A program made the position numbers and the translations under genes. DNA of 64,000 bases from Amylostereum areolatum (lineage: Eukaryota > Basidiomycota > Agaricomycetes > Russulales > Stereaceae). The stretch lies in NCBI GenBank assembly GCA_012932865.1, contig SAXG01000029.1, positions 434,001 to 498,000 of the forward strand, given 5' to 3'. Shown piece by piece: positions 1 to 10,997 of this stretch; the stretch's first letter is position 1; every line of letters starts with the position of its first letter. Under the pieces are notes generated by a model. The model searched no databases and had not been told where the DNA came from. It worked only from the letters and a program-made list of their open reading frames with translations.

Positions 1-2
1 AA

Positions 3-1502
3 GGCCTGGTCCTGTTCAGAGGAAAGGTATATGTCCCTGCAGATGACGAGTTGCGACGCGACATTGTCAAAATGTACCATGAATCGCCCCTGGCTGGACA
101 CCCCGGTCGCTTCAAGACTTACGAGCTTGTGAGTCGTGAATATTGGTGGCCTGGCATGTCTGTCTTTGTCCGCGACTTTGTAGCAGGATGCGCAACCTGC
201 CAGTCGATGAAGACACAGAGCAGCCGACCCCACGTCGACATGATCCCAAACGAAGTACCCGATCGACCATTTGGCGTCATCTCCACCGACTTCATCGTCG
301 AACTCCCTGACTGCGAAGGCTATAACGCCGTCAATGTCGTGGTCGATCGCCTCACCAAGATGGTGGTTACCACCCCATGTACAACGAAGATCACCAGCGA
401 TGGCACGGCCGACATTCTCTTCGATAAGGTATACCGACACTACGGCTTAGCAGACAAGATCATCTCGGATCGTGGACCCCAATTTGCTGGACAGGTGATG
501 CGTACACTCAACGAGAAGCTCGGGATCAAGTCCGCCCTCAGCACAGTGTATCACCCACAGACAGACGGCCAAACCGAACGCGAGAACCAGAACCTCGAGC
601 AATTTCTGCGAGTATTCTGCAACTACCGTCAAGACGACTGGGTGAAGTGGTTGCCCTTCTTCGAGTTTTCTCACAACTCTCGCACCCACGCAGCTACTGG
701 AAAGGCTCCCTTTGAAGTCCTCTACGGCTTCCTCCCCAAGATGTACCCATCCGTAAACCCGTCCTCAAAGGTCCCTGCAGTTGAAGAACACCTCCGTCAA
801 CTTGAAGAAGTCCGACAAGAGATCAAAGCCAGCCTTGCCCTCGCATCGGACTTAATGAAGCACTACAATGGTGACACGATCAGCAAATCGACACCATTCG
901 CCATTGGAGACAAGGTCTGGCTCGAAGGCAAAAACCCGAAGACGACGAGGCCGAAAGCTAAGCTTGCTGCCAAACGATTTGGACCCTTCGAGATCGTTGA
1001 CATCATTAGCCCAGTGAACTACCGCCTGAAGCTGCCGAAAACGTGGAGAATCCACCCAGTCTTCCATGCTTTGCTGCTCACCGCGTACAAGGAGACAACG
1101 GCACATGGTCCAAACTATGAACAACCGCCGCCTGACCTCGTTGATGACGAAGAAGAATATGACGTTGAAGACATCATCGACTCGAAGCCGACCTGCAACA
1201 AGAAAGGCATACAATACCTCGTCAAGTGGGCAGGCTATCCTGACTCCGAGAATACCTGGCTCCCTCGCTCCTCGCTCTCAAAGGTCACCGACATGATCGA
1301 CGCCTTCCACAAACGCCATCCAAACGCGCCCCGCCCTGTGCGTTCCCTCGGCATCTCCTTTGACGATTTTCTCGCATCTACCCTTGCAGATGACATCGCG
1401 CTCCAGGCGAAAGCGCGTCTTAAAGGGGGGGTAATGTCACGGATCGCTCCATTTCTCTCTTCGTTTGCAGACCTCGTACACGCGACGTGTCACGGCACAT
1501 GA
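3..1502 (+). CDS. Element A (left copy): pol C-terminal part, integrase plus chromodomain, truncated by window edge
   Basis: This is the 3' part of a Ty3/gypsy polyprotein entering from the left edge. The integrase zinc-binding motif starts at the His near 78 (HESPLAGH) and ends at GCATC near 186. The catalytic triad is Asp 288 (STDF), Asp 468 (SDRG) and Glu 576 (TDGQTE). A GPF-type C-terminal domain follows near 985, then a chromodomain at about 1150-1330 (YLVKWAGYPDSENTW). It is nearly identical to the minus-strand copy at 18,110-19,610 but keeps the four-A run at 1038-1041 that has lost one base there, so this copy retains the full chromodomain frame. Integrase inserts the cDNA; chromodomains of this class usually steer insertion to marked chromatin. 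Confidence 0.93.
   Translation, partial: GLVLFRGKVYVPADDELRRDIVKMYHESPLAGHPGRFKTYELVSREYWWPGMSVFVRDFVAGCATCQSMKTQSSRPHVDMIPNEVPDRPFGVISTDFIVELPDCEGYNAVNVVVDRLTKMVVTTPCTTKITSDGTADILFDKVYRHYGLADKIISDRGPQFAGQVMRTLNEKLGIKSALSTVYHPQTDGQTERENQNLEQFLRVFCNYRQDDWVKWLPFFEFSHNSRTHAATGKAPFEVLYGFLPKMYPSVNPSSKVPAVEEHLRQLEEVRQEIKASLALASDLMKHYNGDTISKSTPFAIGDKVWLEGKNPKTTRPKAKLAAKRFGPFEIVDIISPVNYRLKLPKTWRIHPVFHALLLTAYKETTAHGPNYEQPPPDLVDDEEEYDVEDIIDSKPTCNKKGIQYLVKWAGYPDSENTWLPRSSLSKVTDMIDAFHKRHPNAPRPVRSLGISFDDFLASTLADDIALQAKARLKGGVMSRIAPFLSSFADLVHATCHGT
1422..1434 (+). other. Polypurine tract of element A, left copy
   Basis: A run AAAGGGGGGG followed by TAA sits directly before the 3' LTR (TGTCACGG at 1435). 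This is the usual place and composition of the plus-strand primer in LTR retrotransposons. The same tract is at 18,178-18,190 on the minus strand. Confidence 0.8.
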
Positions 1503-1857
1503 CTTTCCCTTGCATCACATGCTTCAATGACGTCATTGCCTGGACTTCCGAGCGGGGTTCCGCATCCTTATCTATGACATCACTGCTCCGGACCTTCATC
1601 CTCCGCCCCATGACTCCTTTCCTATTGTTCCCCCCGCTCGCACCACTATCGCATCGCATCACACCATCGTTCCCACTTGTATATAAGGACAGTGTTTCTC
1701 TTCCCTCTTCCCTAGACTGTCCATCTCGTCATACGGTACTGTAGCGCACGTTGCACTACCCTAGACCCCGGCACTCTCGAATCTATTGTTTCTTCTCGCT
1801 CCTCCCATCGTCGCGACTTAGGCGGTTCCATCGGTCCCATAAACTGCGTTTCTGACA
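1435..1857 (+). repeat. 3' LTR of element A, left copy
   Basis: The LTR begins TGTCAC and ends CTGACA. It contains a TATATAAGG box near 1680 and, 34 nt downstream, the predicted RNA start AGACTGTCC. It is the inverted counterpart of 17,755-18,177. Beyond 1857 the sequence is not genomic flank but the gag of element C, in opposite orientation, showing that A and C are fused at this LTR end. Confidence 0.9.
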
Positions 1858-3324
1858 GTGACCACTGTCATAGATGGAGTCGATGGTCCGGTAGTAGACA
1901 TTGTGCTTGAGTAGCTGCATGAGGTGGATAGGGTCCTGCGCCGTAGAGTATCCTGCCTTCCTTGCTAGTTGCTCAAACCTGGCAAAGTATTCATGGGCGG
2001 TGGTACCCTTTGTCTGTTTGAACCCGTCTAGTTCGACCGCGGCGCGGTGCTGCTCATTGACGTCAGTGAAGGCCCCTTTGAGTACTTTGTAGAAGTCCAC
2101 CCAGGCGACCATGGCTCCATTGGCCAGGTGTGCGTCCTTGTACTCGGCCTTCCAGGTGCGTGCTGCCTCCCCCGTCATGTAGGTGAGGATGAAGAGTACT
2201 TTGTCCTTGTCCGTCACGAGGTCATCCTCGGTGGCTCGCATGTACTCCTCGCATGACCGCATCCAGTTGTTGAAGTCCTCTCGTTTCCCAGAGAAGCCTT
2301 CAGGAGTTTTTGCGTGGACCTTCTTTCGAGGGGGTCTGGCGGCGGCGGCGGCTGGGGCACTAACAGTGACTGCAGGGGGGTTGACGGTGATGGGGGGGGC
2401 AGTGACGTTGACGGTGGGGGGTGGCAGGTTGAGGGAGGCAACAAGCACGGCAGGGATGGCGACCCATTGGCCATTTACTTCCATGAGCCATGCATCGTCA
2501 GTGCTGTTATTCATGTGTTGGATGGGAGAGCCAGTGTGGCCGATGACGATGTTCCATGTTCCACCAATTTCGGTGCAGTTGGCAAGCTCCGCGGGGAGAG
2601 GGGGTTGGGGGTCAGTGCGGATCCACTGGGCAGCCATGACTGGTTCGTCGAGGTCAGAGAAGTCTTCGTTGGTAACAGGTGGTAGGGCGGAGGCGGCGAT
2701 GAAGTCGAAGTCAGCTTCGGTGAGGTTGGGTTGGTCTCCGTCGGTGAAGTACCAGATGATGCCACTAAGCTCAGTGGTTACAAAGGCAACCTCTTGGGTG
2801 GTGTCTCCAAGTCGAGCAAAGAAGAGGTCGTCGTCTTCTTGGGTGAAGCCTAGTGGGAGGGGGAAGATGCAGCAGTTCTCGATGTCGGTGTCAGAGCCTG
2901 TTTCGGAGCTGGAGTCGGAACCGTTGAGTCCGAACGAGGGAATTGTTTATAAGTGGGTGAGGTCGATGACCTCTGGCTCTGGTGTGGGGCTGGGGGTGTT
3001 GCCTGGTGTAAGGAGGCGGTGGGTGTGTCGAGTGTCAACTGGTGTTTTCTCGTTGGGCGCGTAGAAGGACTTTGGGGGTTGCTCTAGTTTGTAGCGGTAG
3101 GTGACGTATGGGCAGAAGTAGACGTAGAGGTTTCCGTTTCCTTGTTCACTTATTTTGAGGCGATAGAAGTGGACGTCTATGACGGAGTCTTCAAGTTCTT
3201 CTACGCTGAGGGCGACCTTCCAATTGTGCCAGGCCCAAGGGTCTTTAGACTCGTTGATAAGGGAGATGATAGTATCGTCGCTGATGGGGATGAATTCTTA
3301 TACTTGCGAGCACCAATCTTCCAT
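1858..3324 (-). pseudogene. Element C gag, left copy, disrupted
   Basis: Inverted copy of the gag at 16,285-17,754 with the same two in-frame TAA stops (one at 2947-2949). The capsid-like part (MAAQWIRT onward, 2637 down to 1858) is open and reads past the junction into the LTR of A, ending at 1783. It differs from the right copy by a 3-nt indel in a C-rich tract near 2400, which locally changes the Pro-rich linker. No zinc knuckle or pol follows because the element is cut by A. Confidence 0.8.
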
Positions 3325-3795
3325 GCACGAGCCCCCAGTCGAAATGGTTACTCTGTGCGGCAAGGGAAGATTTTGTCGAGGGAAGGTGGTTCTGTTACGA
3401 GATCGCAAGACGGTCTGCCTCAGTCTTCTCGACCTGTTGGCTGTCTCTTCATCTAGGGGACACGAGCCCAAAGACTTCCTAAACCGCTTTCCTTTCGCCG
3501 CTTTTACTTGTTTCCTACACCAATGGTGCACCTTCTACTGTCACCTCTGAGCTTTAAACTCCTGGTGTTGGAGAGTCTCGAGTAGGTGTAACGTTTCGGG
3601 GAAACGTCAAGCCGGCACCGGTATACGTGCGCACGACCACAATGTCAGGGTAACGAGTCGCGTACTCTGGGGGCAACGGTCTAGGGCGGCACAGGGGAAG
3701 AACAAGGTCAGTACCAGACGGGTACTACTACTACTACGCTACAGTACGTAGGGACGGTCGTAGGGTGGTGCAAGGATAAGGAGATCTCGAGCTTA

Positions 3796-4105
3796 TGTCA
3801 GCAACGACTAGTGCGACAGCACCAAGTTACAACACAGCTGACTAGAAGATGAGGACGACAGAGGGGAGCCAATCAGACACGGCGACAGACAAGGGAAAGC
3901 AAGCAAAGTCGGTAGAATTGACTAGCTCGAGATAGGGAATATATACAGCGAGAGTGAGCCTTATATACATGAGAGGAGAGAGACTTAGGTAAGCAACCAA
4001 TACATGGCAATCAGTAAGCAGACCAAGTATAAGTAAGCAGTCGTATGTAAAAGAGCACAGCATGAGTCAGTATTGTACAGCATGAGTCAGGGGAAAGGAG
4101 TCAGA
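3796..4105 (-). repeat. Element C 5' LTR, left copy, inner part (split by element B)
   Basis: Reverse complement of 15,508-15,813. In minus orientation it carries the end CTGACA (3796) and the TATATAAGG box (about 3960). The rest of this LTR lies at 14,327-14,474, on the far side of element B. The duplicated TCAGA at 4101-4105 and 14,322-14,326 marks where B went in. Confidence 0.88.
4101..4105. other. Target site duplication of element B (TCAGA), left copy
   Basis: TCAGA abuts the first base of the 5' LTR and is repeated at 14,322-14,326 right after the 3' LTR. Removing B plus one copy restores sequence that matches the uninterrupted C LTR at 15,356-15,813, which confirms the insertion point. 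Confidence 0.95.
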
Positions 4106-4654
4106 TGTTACAACTCGCTCAAGGTATCCCATTTTCCACTTCCCCATTAGGAAAGACGTCGCTAAACGACAGGTTACAACTGTGCCCCAGCTCGTAACCG
4201 TCTCCGCGATGCAGCCACAACGATGCCACAGACCATCACCGTCTCTACGGCATAGCCACGACAGTGCCGCAGATCGTCGTCTTCTCAATAGCATAGCCAC
4301 GACGGTGCCACAGTCCCGTCTCCATAGATACCTGATACGACCGTCGCTCAATGTACATATGTTTACTCGACCTCCTTTCTTATAAAAGGAGGCTCAACGA
4401 ACGAGCCATTCCCCAGCTCGTTCTCTTTGTAAATACAGGACTGTTCTAAATAGAACCTCCTCTTAAAGCTATTAAAGAGAGCCCAAAGTAACTAAGTCGA
4501 AAGCTCGCCTAAGTCTTCCGTGAAGACTTACTGCTTCGCTTATCGACCTCAACCTTCGTATAACCGAGACGTCTGGATCACCTGATCCCACTTCTCACAC
4601 ACACGAGTACTGTAGCCTGAGCCGCTTGTCACGTGATAAGGACCGTCCTTAACA
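4106..4654 (+). repeat. 5' LTR of element B with promoter
   Basis: Starts TGTTACAA and ends CCTTAACA. TATAAAAGG begins at 4381, and the predicted RNA start AGCTCGTTCT is at 4415, 34 nt downstream, because this decamer is complementary to the primer binding site. An imperfect repeated motif (CACGACRGTGCC and similar, about 4190-4320) lies upstream and may be an enhancer-like array. No ATG occurs between 4415 and the end of the LTR. Confidence 0.93.
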
Positions 4655-4656
4655 CT

Positions 4657-4666
4657 AGAACGAGCT
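4657..4666 (+). other. Primer binding site of element B, self-priming type
   Basis: AGAACGAGCT lies 2 nt after the LTR and is the exact complement of AGCTCGTTCT at 4415-4424 in the same LTR. No tRNA-like PBS beginning TGG is seen here. The geometry equals that of Tf1, where the RNA 5' end folds back and primes reverse transcription. Confidence 0.8.
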
Positions 4667-6776
4667 CTCCTCTACATTAGCTCACCCTACAGTTTGGCGC
4701 AGAGCGTCAAACGAAACACCCACCACGGAGTCAGCGGAACAACCCGCTGAAAAAAGACCATCAGATTTTGAAATCCCTCAACTCCAATCAAACTGCAGTC
4801 AAGAATTCCCCAACGGAAACGAAGATCATCGCTGGACATTTGATCCCTATAATCTCATTTTTTACTACGACGGAGCCTTCATCGCAAAAGAAAGCAAAGG
4901 AACATACGTATACCAGTGGAACCCACCCATATACAGATACAATCTTCCCCCAGCAGCAGAATACTACAAAGATAGATCCAAAAGAGAAAAGGAAGACGGA
5001 AGCTACGACAACTCACATTGGAAGCGCCCAGATTATTCAAGACCTCATATCGGGCCCCTCTCATCAGAAGAACTCTGGAAACACCTGGACGCACAGAAAG
5101 TCGAAGAGAAACCTTACACCGGGAATATTAAGGACTACTGGGAATTTGATCCCGATACCGATGCAGCCGATACGACAACCGAACCACAGAACCCTCAGAC
5201 CGAACCCCAGCATCCTCAAGAACCCGCAACAGCTGCACCGCCTCCAGAAGAAATCGCACCAGAACCTAAGAGGACTATATCAAGCCCCCAAATTAAATCC
5301 AATCCCGGAGGAAGTCGAGAACGCAGCCCATTGAGCGCAGCAGAAACGGAAGAACGTACAGAGAACCCAACAAGATCTCCATCACCTGACGACATCTTCG
5401 GAACCACAAGAAGAAGAAAAGGAAATCTGTTCGGAAAACCCGAAAACATTACAACAATGGGAGACATTACCACCTCGATACCCGACCCCGCCACCGCACC
5501 TGGCAATGTCCCCCCTGGAGAGACCTATGTACCGTGCCAGACGCCTGCAACTCCAACACGAGCCGATCCCGCAAAACCGAGACATGAGACTCGATTCCCC
5601 ATAGGAATTGGAATAGCCGAACCAATAAGATGGAGAACGCTATCACCGCGATCACCATCACCATCCGACAGATCGATCAATGATAAGAAAGGAAAAGAAG
5701 TTCAAGACTACGTCTTCGGAAGAGGAGCAACCGCGGACCTCCCGAAAGAATCAAAGCACCCACCAGGAAATTCCCCACCAGGAGGAACAGGAACAATCGG
5801 ATCAAAACCCAATGACAAGGACAAAGGATTCAAACTAAACGCACTAGGAGTATACGATGGAAGAGACCGGGCAAAAGCAGCAAAGTTCATAGAACAATGC
5901 GTACTTCACTTCATAGCATTTCCCAACACATATAAAGCCAACATGCGTAAGATAACCTTCGTACTCTCGCATCTCACCGATGGACCGGCCCTCCACTGGG
6001 CGTCCCTTTTAATAAGCAAGATCGACAAGATACGAGATCGTGGTCTAGATCCAGAAGTATACCTTCCATGGACGGCATTCTGCGACTACTTCTTAGAAAC
6101 CTTCGGAGAAATAGACCCAGGAAGAGACACTAGATTCAATATACAGCGCCTAGAGCAAGGCACCATGGAAACCAAAGATTATATTACAATCTTCAGGGAC
6201 TATGCCATGGAAGCTGGTTACGATCATAAAGCACTGATCGACCAATTCAAGAGAGGACTGCGCAATGATATCGTAGTCGAGATCCTCAAGAGAGACCACA
6301 TCTCGAACAATATTGACGAATGGTATGAACTCGCATTACGCATTGACAATAACTGGCGAGAAGCTCAAGTATTCCAACGACATTATACGAGACCAATGAA
6401 CCCAACGAGCGACCTTACACTCCTGTACAAGAAACCACAGACGTATGTTCCATTCCGAAGAGGAAACGGAAATAAAGGAAACACTACCACTGCCAGAGTC
6501 GCTCAGACAGGAAACAACGGCCGAAACTTCAGACGCCTCACCCCACAAGAACGTACCAAACTCCAGAAATCAGGATCATGCTTCTACTGCCGGAAGCCAG
6601 GACACATCTCCAGGAACTGCCCAGAGAAACGTACCCAAACGACGATCAATGCACGAGCAGCAAATCTAACGCCGGAAGAATCCCCGATTGATCAGATCAC
6701 CAAACTCGTGAACAAGATGGACAGTGAAATGTTCGCATGCACTGCCAACATGTTCAAAGACAATCAGGGTTTTTGA
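4659..6776 (+). CDS. Element B gag with a long ATG-less N-terminal extension
   Basis: One frame is open from 4659 to the TGA at 6774-6776. The first in-frame ATG is only at 5457; the 266 codons before it contain none. The upstream part encodes an aromatic-rich segment (near 4830-5000) and then an acidic Pro/Gln-rich linker. The capsid-like gag domain spans about 5820-6400 and a zinc knuckle CFYCRKPGHISRNC is at about 6580-6620. A different-frame ATG at 5161 opens a 57-codon uORF ending at 5334. Translation may begin at a non-AUG codon or at 5457 by reinitiation. The upstream frame's length argues that it is translated. Confidence 0.85.
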   Translation, partial: NELSSTLAHPTVWRRASNETPTTESAEQPAEKRPSDFEIPQLQSNCSQEFPNGNEDHRWTFDPYNLIFYYDGAFIAKESKGTYVYQWNPPIYRYNLPPAAEYYKDRSKREKEDGSYDNSHWKRPDYSRPHIGPLSSEELWKHLDAQKVEEKPYTGNIKDYWEFDPDTDAADTTTEPQNPQTEPQHPQEPATAAPPPEEIAPEPKRTISSPQIKSNPGGSRERSPLSAAETEERTENPTRSPSPDDIFGTTRRRKGNLFGKPENITTMGDITTSIPDPATAPGNVPPGETYVPCQTPATPTRADPAKPRHETRFPIGIGIAEPIRWRTLSPRSPSPSDRSINDKKGKEVQDYVFGRGATADLPKESKHPPGNSPPGGTGTIGSKPNDKDKGFKLNALGVYDGRDRAKAAKFIEQCVLHFIAFPNTYKANMRKITFVLSHLTDGPALHWASLLISKIDKIRDRGLDPEVYLPWTAFCDYFLETFGEIDPGRDTRFNIQRLEQGTMETKDYITIFRDYAMEAGYDHKALIDQFKRGLRNDIVVEILKRDHISNNIDEWYELALRIDNNWREAQVFQRHYTRPMNPTSDLTLLYKKPQTYVPFRRGNGNKGNTTTARVAQTGNNGRNFRRLTPQERTKLQKSGSCFYCRKPGHISRNCPEKRTQTTINARAANLTPEESPIDQITKLVNKMDSEMFACTANMFKDNQGF
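6767..6773 (+). promoter_or_regulatory. -1 ribosomal frameshift site between gag and pol of element B
   Basis: In the gag frame the sequence reads CAG GGT TTT TGA. GGGTTTT fits the X-XXY-YYZ slippery rule and directly abuts the gag stop. Slipping by -1 gives GGG TTT TTG AAT, which enters the pol frame. Element A has the same arrangement with GGATTTT. Confidence 0.82.
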
Positions 6777-9700
6777 ATCGTCCTTCAAACGCGGCTGTTG
6801 AAAGGACACAGACAATGAACTTTTCAAGTCAATCTCCTGTGCAGGAAACAGAAGATGACATAAATAGAACAGTGTATATAAGGTCATACCAAGATGGAGT
6901 GGCACACGCTCCATCAATTCATATACCTGTTGTGTTTCATGGAAAGTTCCGTAAGGCCGCAGCAAAAGCGCTACTAGATAGCGGAGCAAGCAGCACCCTG
7001 ATCCATCCAGATTTTGTACGAAAACACAAGATGAATCTGATCCAGCTCAAGAAGCCGATACCAATATACAACGTCGATGGATCTCGAAACACTCTGGGAG
7101 AGATCAAACAGAAAGTATATCTTCCGATGACGATGAAAGGAATCAACGGAGAAGTTCACCGCGAAAATTTAGGGTTATTTGTCACAGCCCTGGGAGGAGA
7201 CGAAGTAATCTTAGGAACCCCTTGGCTTAAAAAACATAATCCTAGCATCGATTGGAGAAAGAGACAGATTACACTACAAACGTGTCCAGGTACGTGCTCC
7301 ACTACGAGTAAAACGATGACCGTCCAAGGGAAGGACGAACCCTTTCTACAATCATTCGAAGAACAAAAGGCAAACCATCACGCAACGATGGAAGAGCAAG
7401 AAGATCCCGAATTCGATTCTGATCTCATCGAGATCAAGACAATCAGAACATTCTATGGGAAAGCTAACATAGAAACGATACCAGTTGCAGAAGAAATGAA
7501 CGAAACCAGTACCTGGATAACGGCAAGAGCAACTAAGGCACAAGAACTCGCAGAAAGAGCGGCCCTAAGAGAGAAGAAGAAGACACTCGATGAGATGATT
7601 CCGCCCAGCTACAAACAATATCAAAAGGTATTTGAAAAGAAGGCGTCGGAACACTTTCCAATCAGTAGACCTTGGGATCACGCGATAGACCTAACTGAAG
7701 GATGGAAACCTCGGAATTGTAAACTGTACCCAATGACAGTACCAGAACGAAAGGAACTAGACACATTTGTAGACGAACATTTACGAAAAGGGTACATCCG
7801 GGAATCAAAATCGGAGATATCATCGCCCTTCTTTTTTATCAAGAAAAAAGATGGATCTCTTCGGCCAGTACAGGATTATCGCTATCTCAACTCCATCACA
7901 GTAAAAAACGAATACCCGATCCCTCTTATCTCGGATCTCATCGACAAATTAAAAGGCGCTAAAATCTTCTCAAAACTCGATCTCCGATGGGGGTATAACA
8001 ATGTTCGGATCAAAGAAGGAGATCAATGGAAAGCCGCATTTAAAACAAACAGAGGCCTATTCGAACCAATGGTGATGTTCTTTGGATTAACCAACTCGCC
8101 CGCGACATTCCAAGCAATGATGAATGCATTGTTCAAAGGATTAATAGACACAGGAAAGGTAGTAGTATACATGGACGACATATTGATATTCACGGAAACA
8201 CTCGACGAACATCGAAGACTGATGAAAGAAGCCCTTCAAATTCTAGAACGGAACGACCTGTTCCTAAAACCCGAAAAGTGCTTCTTCGAACAATCGTCAG
8301 TCGAATATCTAGGCGTGATAATCACACATAACAAGGTACAGATGGATCCGATCAAAATTCAAGGACTATCCAAATGGCCCACACCGAGAAAAGTAAAAGA
8401 AGTTCAATCCTTCCTCGGATTTGGAAATTTCTATAGATGCTTCATCAAAGATTATTCTAAGATCGCAAGACCACTATTCCAGCTCACAAAGAAGGACCAC
8501 GAGTGGAATTGGACGGCCGAATGTGAACACACTTTCAAAAGACTAAAACACGAGTTCACGTCGTCCCCCGTATTAATCATGCCTGACAAAAACAAACCAT
8601 TCCGTATAGAAAGTGATGCCTCCGACTTTGCATACGGAGCCATTCTATCACAACCAGATGAAACCGAAAGATGGCACCCGGTCGCGTACCTATCCAAATC
8701 ACTGTCACCAGCAGAACAGAACTATGAAATATACGACAAGGAACTTTTAGGAGTAGTAAAAGCTCTAGAACACTGGCGACACTATTTAGAAGGAGCGAAC
8801 TACAAGATCGAGATCTGGACAGATCATAAAAATCTAGAATACTTCACAACAGCTCAGAAACTTAATTGAAGACAAGCACGATGGAGCCTGTATCTGTCCC
8901 GCTTTGACTACACCCTAGTGCACAAACCAGGAAGTACAAACAAAGCGGACGGACTTTCTAGAAGACCAGACCATAAAGAGGACATCTCAGACAACGACGA
9001 ACGAATCTTACTCCATCCCTCGATATTCAAAGCCAGAGCCACCGGAAGAGGAACAATTGAAACGATCGGAGATAAAGAAATTCTCAAAGAACTAAGGAAC
9101 TTCTCGCACCTAGACGAAGAAGTCTGGACAGCATTGGATACGATCAAAAAATCAGGACCACGCACCCTTGCAAAAGGGATCGAAGATTGGAATTTTGAGA
9201 ACAATTTGATCATCAGAAAAGGAAAGATCTACGTACCACAAAATCTCGAACTTCGACGAATGATCCTAAAATCACATCACGATCTCCAAACGATTGGACA
9301 TCCAGGAGAAATGAAAACTCTAGAACTAGTGCAGAGAAACTTTTGGTGGCCAAAGATGATCTCTTTCGTAAAAGGCTACGTTCAAGGATGTCCCGTATGT
9401 CAGTCAACAAAAAATGTCACGCATCCGGAGAAACATCCATTACAACCTACAGAGATACCAAAACGACCATGGGAAACGATCACATCAGACTTCATCACAG
9501 ATCTTCCGATCTCCAACGGATTTGATTCAATCAACATAGTTGTCGACAGGTTCACTAAAACCGCAGTATTCACACCGTGCCTAAAGACGATCAACGCAGA
9601 AGAAACGGCTGATCTTCTGATCGACAACGTCTACAGACGATTCGGCCTATGGAAAAGAATGATATCAGATAGGGGTCCTCAATTCGCGTCCAAAGTATTC

Positions 9701-10663
9701 CAGTCCATTTGCGAAAGCCTGGGAGTTATCTCATCGCTCAGTACGGCATACCATCCCCAAACAGACGGTGAGACAGAAAGAGTGAATCAAGAACTAGAGC
9801 AATATCTTCGAGCATTTTGCAACGGAGATCAAACAAATTGGGCAAAACTTTTACCGAAAGCAGAATTTGCACACAATATACGACAACATTCAGCTACGAA
9901 AACTTCCCCATTTGAACTCCTACACGGGTATCAACCGGCTTTTAACCCAGCAATACCAACCGATCCAAGAATACCAACAGCCGAAGAAAGAATGAAGAAC
10001 TTTAAGAACGCATGGGACAACGCAGAAGCAAGTCTGGAAATAGCTGCTAAACTGATGAAAATGCAGCATGACCAAACCTTCACACTACGAGATCAACTCA
10101 AACAGGGCGACCAAGTATGGTTAGACGGAAAAAACCTTAACACGGTATACCCGAAAACCAAACTAGCACCAAAACGGTTCGGCCCATTCAAAATCGAAAA
10201 AATTATAGGACCGGTAACCTATCGCTTAGAACTACCGACAAAATGGAAAATACACCCAGTATTCCACGCAGCACTGTTAATCCCATTCAAAGAGACAGAA
10301 CAATATGGCGAAGCTTACGAAAAACCGCCTCCGGAACTAGTAAACGATGAAGAACTCTATGAACTAGAAACAATAATAGCCTCAAAACTAGACAAACGAT
10401 ATTCCGAACCATTACATTATTTTGTAAAATGGAAAGGCTACCCAGACTCCGGTAACACATGGGAACCAGCATCTAACCTCGAAGGATCAAAAGATGTGAT
10501 CGCAGAGTTCCACCAGAATAACCCCAAGGCACCGAAGTTACCACCACAGCCAATCAGAGATACCAATACAGAAGCTACTGATCGGGACGAGATCGCTGTA
10601 GCACAGCAAGAGCAGAGGCCAACGCGACAAAAGAAACGCAAGGCGAAAGCAAAACATTGGTGA
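6767..10663 (+). pseudogene. Element B pol: protease, reverse transcriptase, RNase H, integrase, chromodomain; one nonsense codon
   Basis: Expressed from gag by -1 frameshift. The protease has LLDSGAS (Asp 6977). The RT has YMDD at 8168-8179 and ends in RNase H (SDASDF near 8615; YDKELLG near 8735). The integrase carries a zinc motif (GHPGEMK to CPVCQ, about 9295-9402) and a triad of Asp 9488, Asp 9668 and a Glu near 9776. The chromodomain is at about 10,350-10,540 (YFVKWKGYPDSGNTW). A TGA at 8867-8869 interrupts KLN-RQARW where element A has KLSRRQARW, so it is an Arg-to-stop change, most simply CGA to TGA. Otherwise the 1,299-codon frame is open. Confidence 0.93.
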
Positions 10664-10742
10664 GACTTAACGCCATTCAGGCGAATGCACTGCCAACAAG
10701 AGGGGGATAAAAACCCTACGGATTCAACGAGACAGATTACCA

Positions 10743-10997
10743 ATGTCCACCACCCCAAACGCAACCAACACCTCCTCTACCAATCCAACTGTCTCACCCA
10801 ACAATGTCGACCGCCTTCGCCTCGTCTGCAACAGAACACACCACACTCAACAGGAATGCGCCCTCTGCGGAGACTGCTTCATCGCTAGATCGGCAGCAAT
10901 CCTCGCAATTAAGTCAGTACCTCCTCCGTCTAGGTCAGGACCAGACGGAAGAACAGGGGGTAAGCCGATTAGAAGCACATGGAAGAACCCTAACTAA
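10743..10997 (+). CDS. Small Cys-containing ORF after pol of element B
   Basis: An 84-codon ORF with a good start context (ACCAATG), 30 nt after a GGATAAAAA box. It has a Cys cluster (VCNRTHHTQQECALCGDCF). It overlaps the start of the coiled-coil ORF (10,804) in another frame. It is not recognised as a known family; it could be a real small protein or a leader ORF. Confidence 0.35.
   Translation: MSTTPNATNTSSTNPTVSPNNVDRLRLVCNRTHHTQQECALCGDCFIARSAAILAIKSVPPPSRSGPDGRTGGKPIRSTWKNPN

Noticed and set aside
852..1214. Minus-strand open frames opposite the integrase of element A
   Set aside because: They are shadows of the strongly coding plus strand with no motif of their own; the same shadows recur at 18,398-18,592.
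4655..4720. tRNA-type primer binding site (TTTGGCGC near 4694)
   Set aside because: It is 39 nt beyond the LTR and does not continue as a tRNA 3' complement; the self-primer match at 4657 is exact and better placed.
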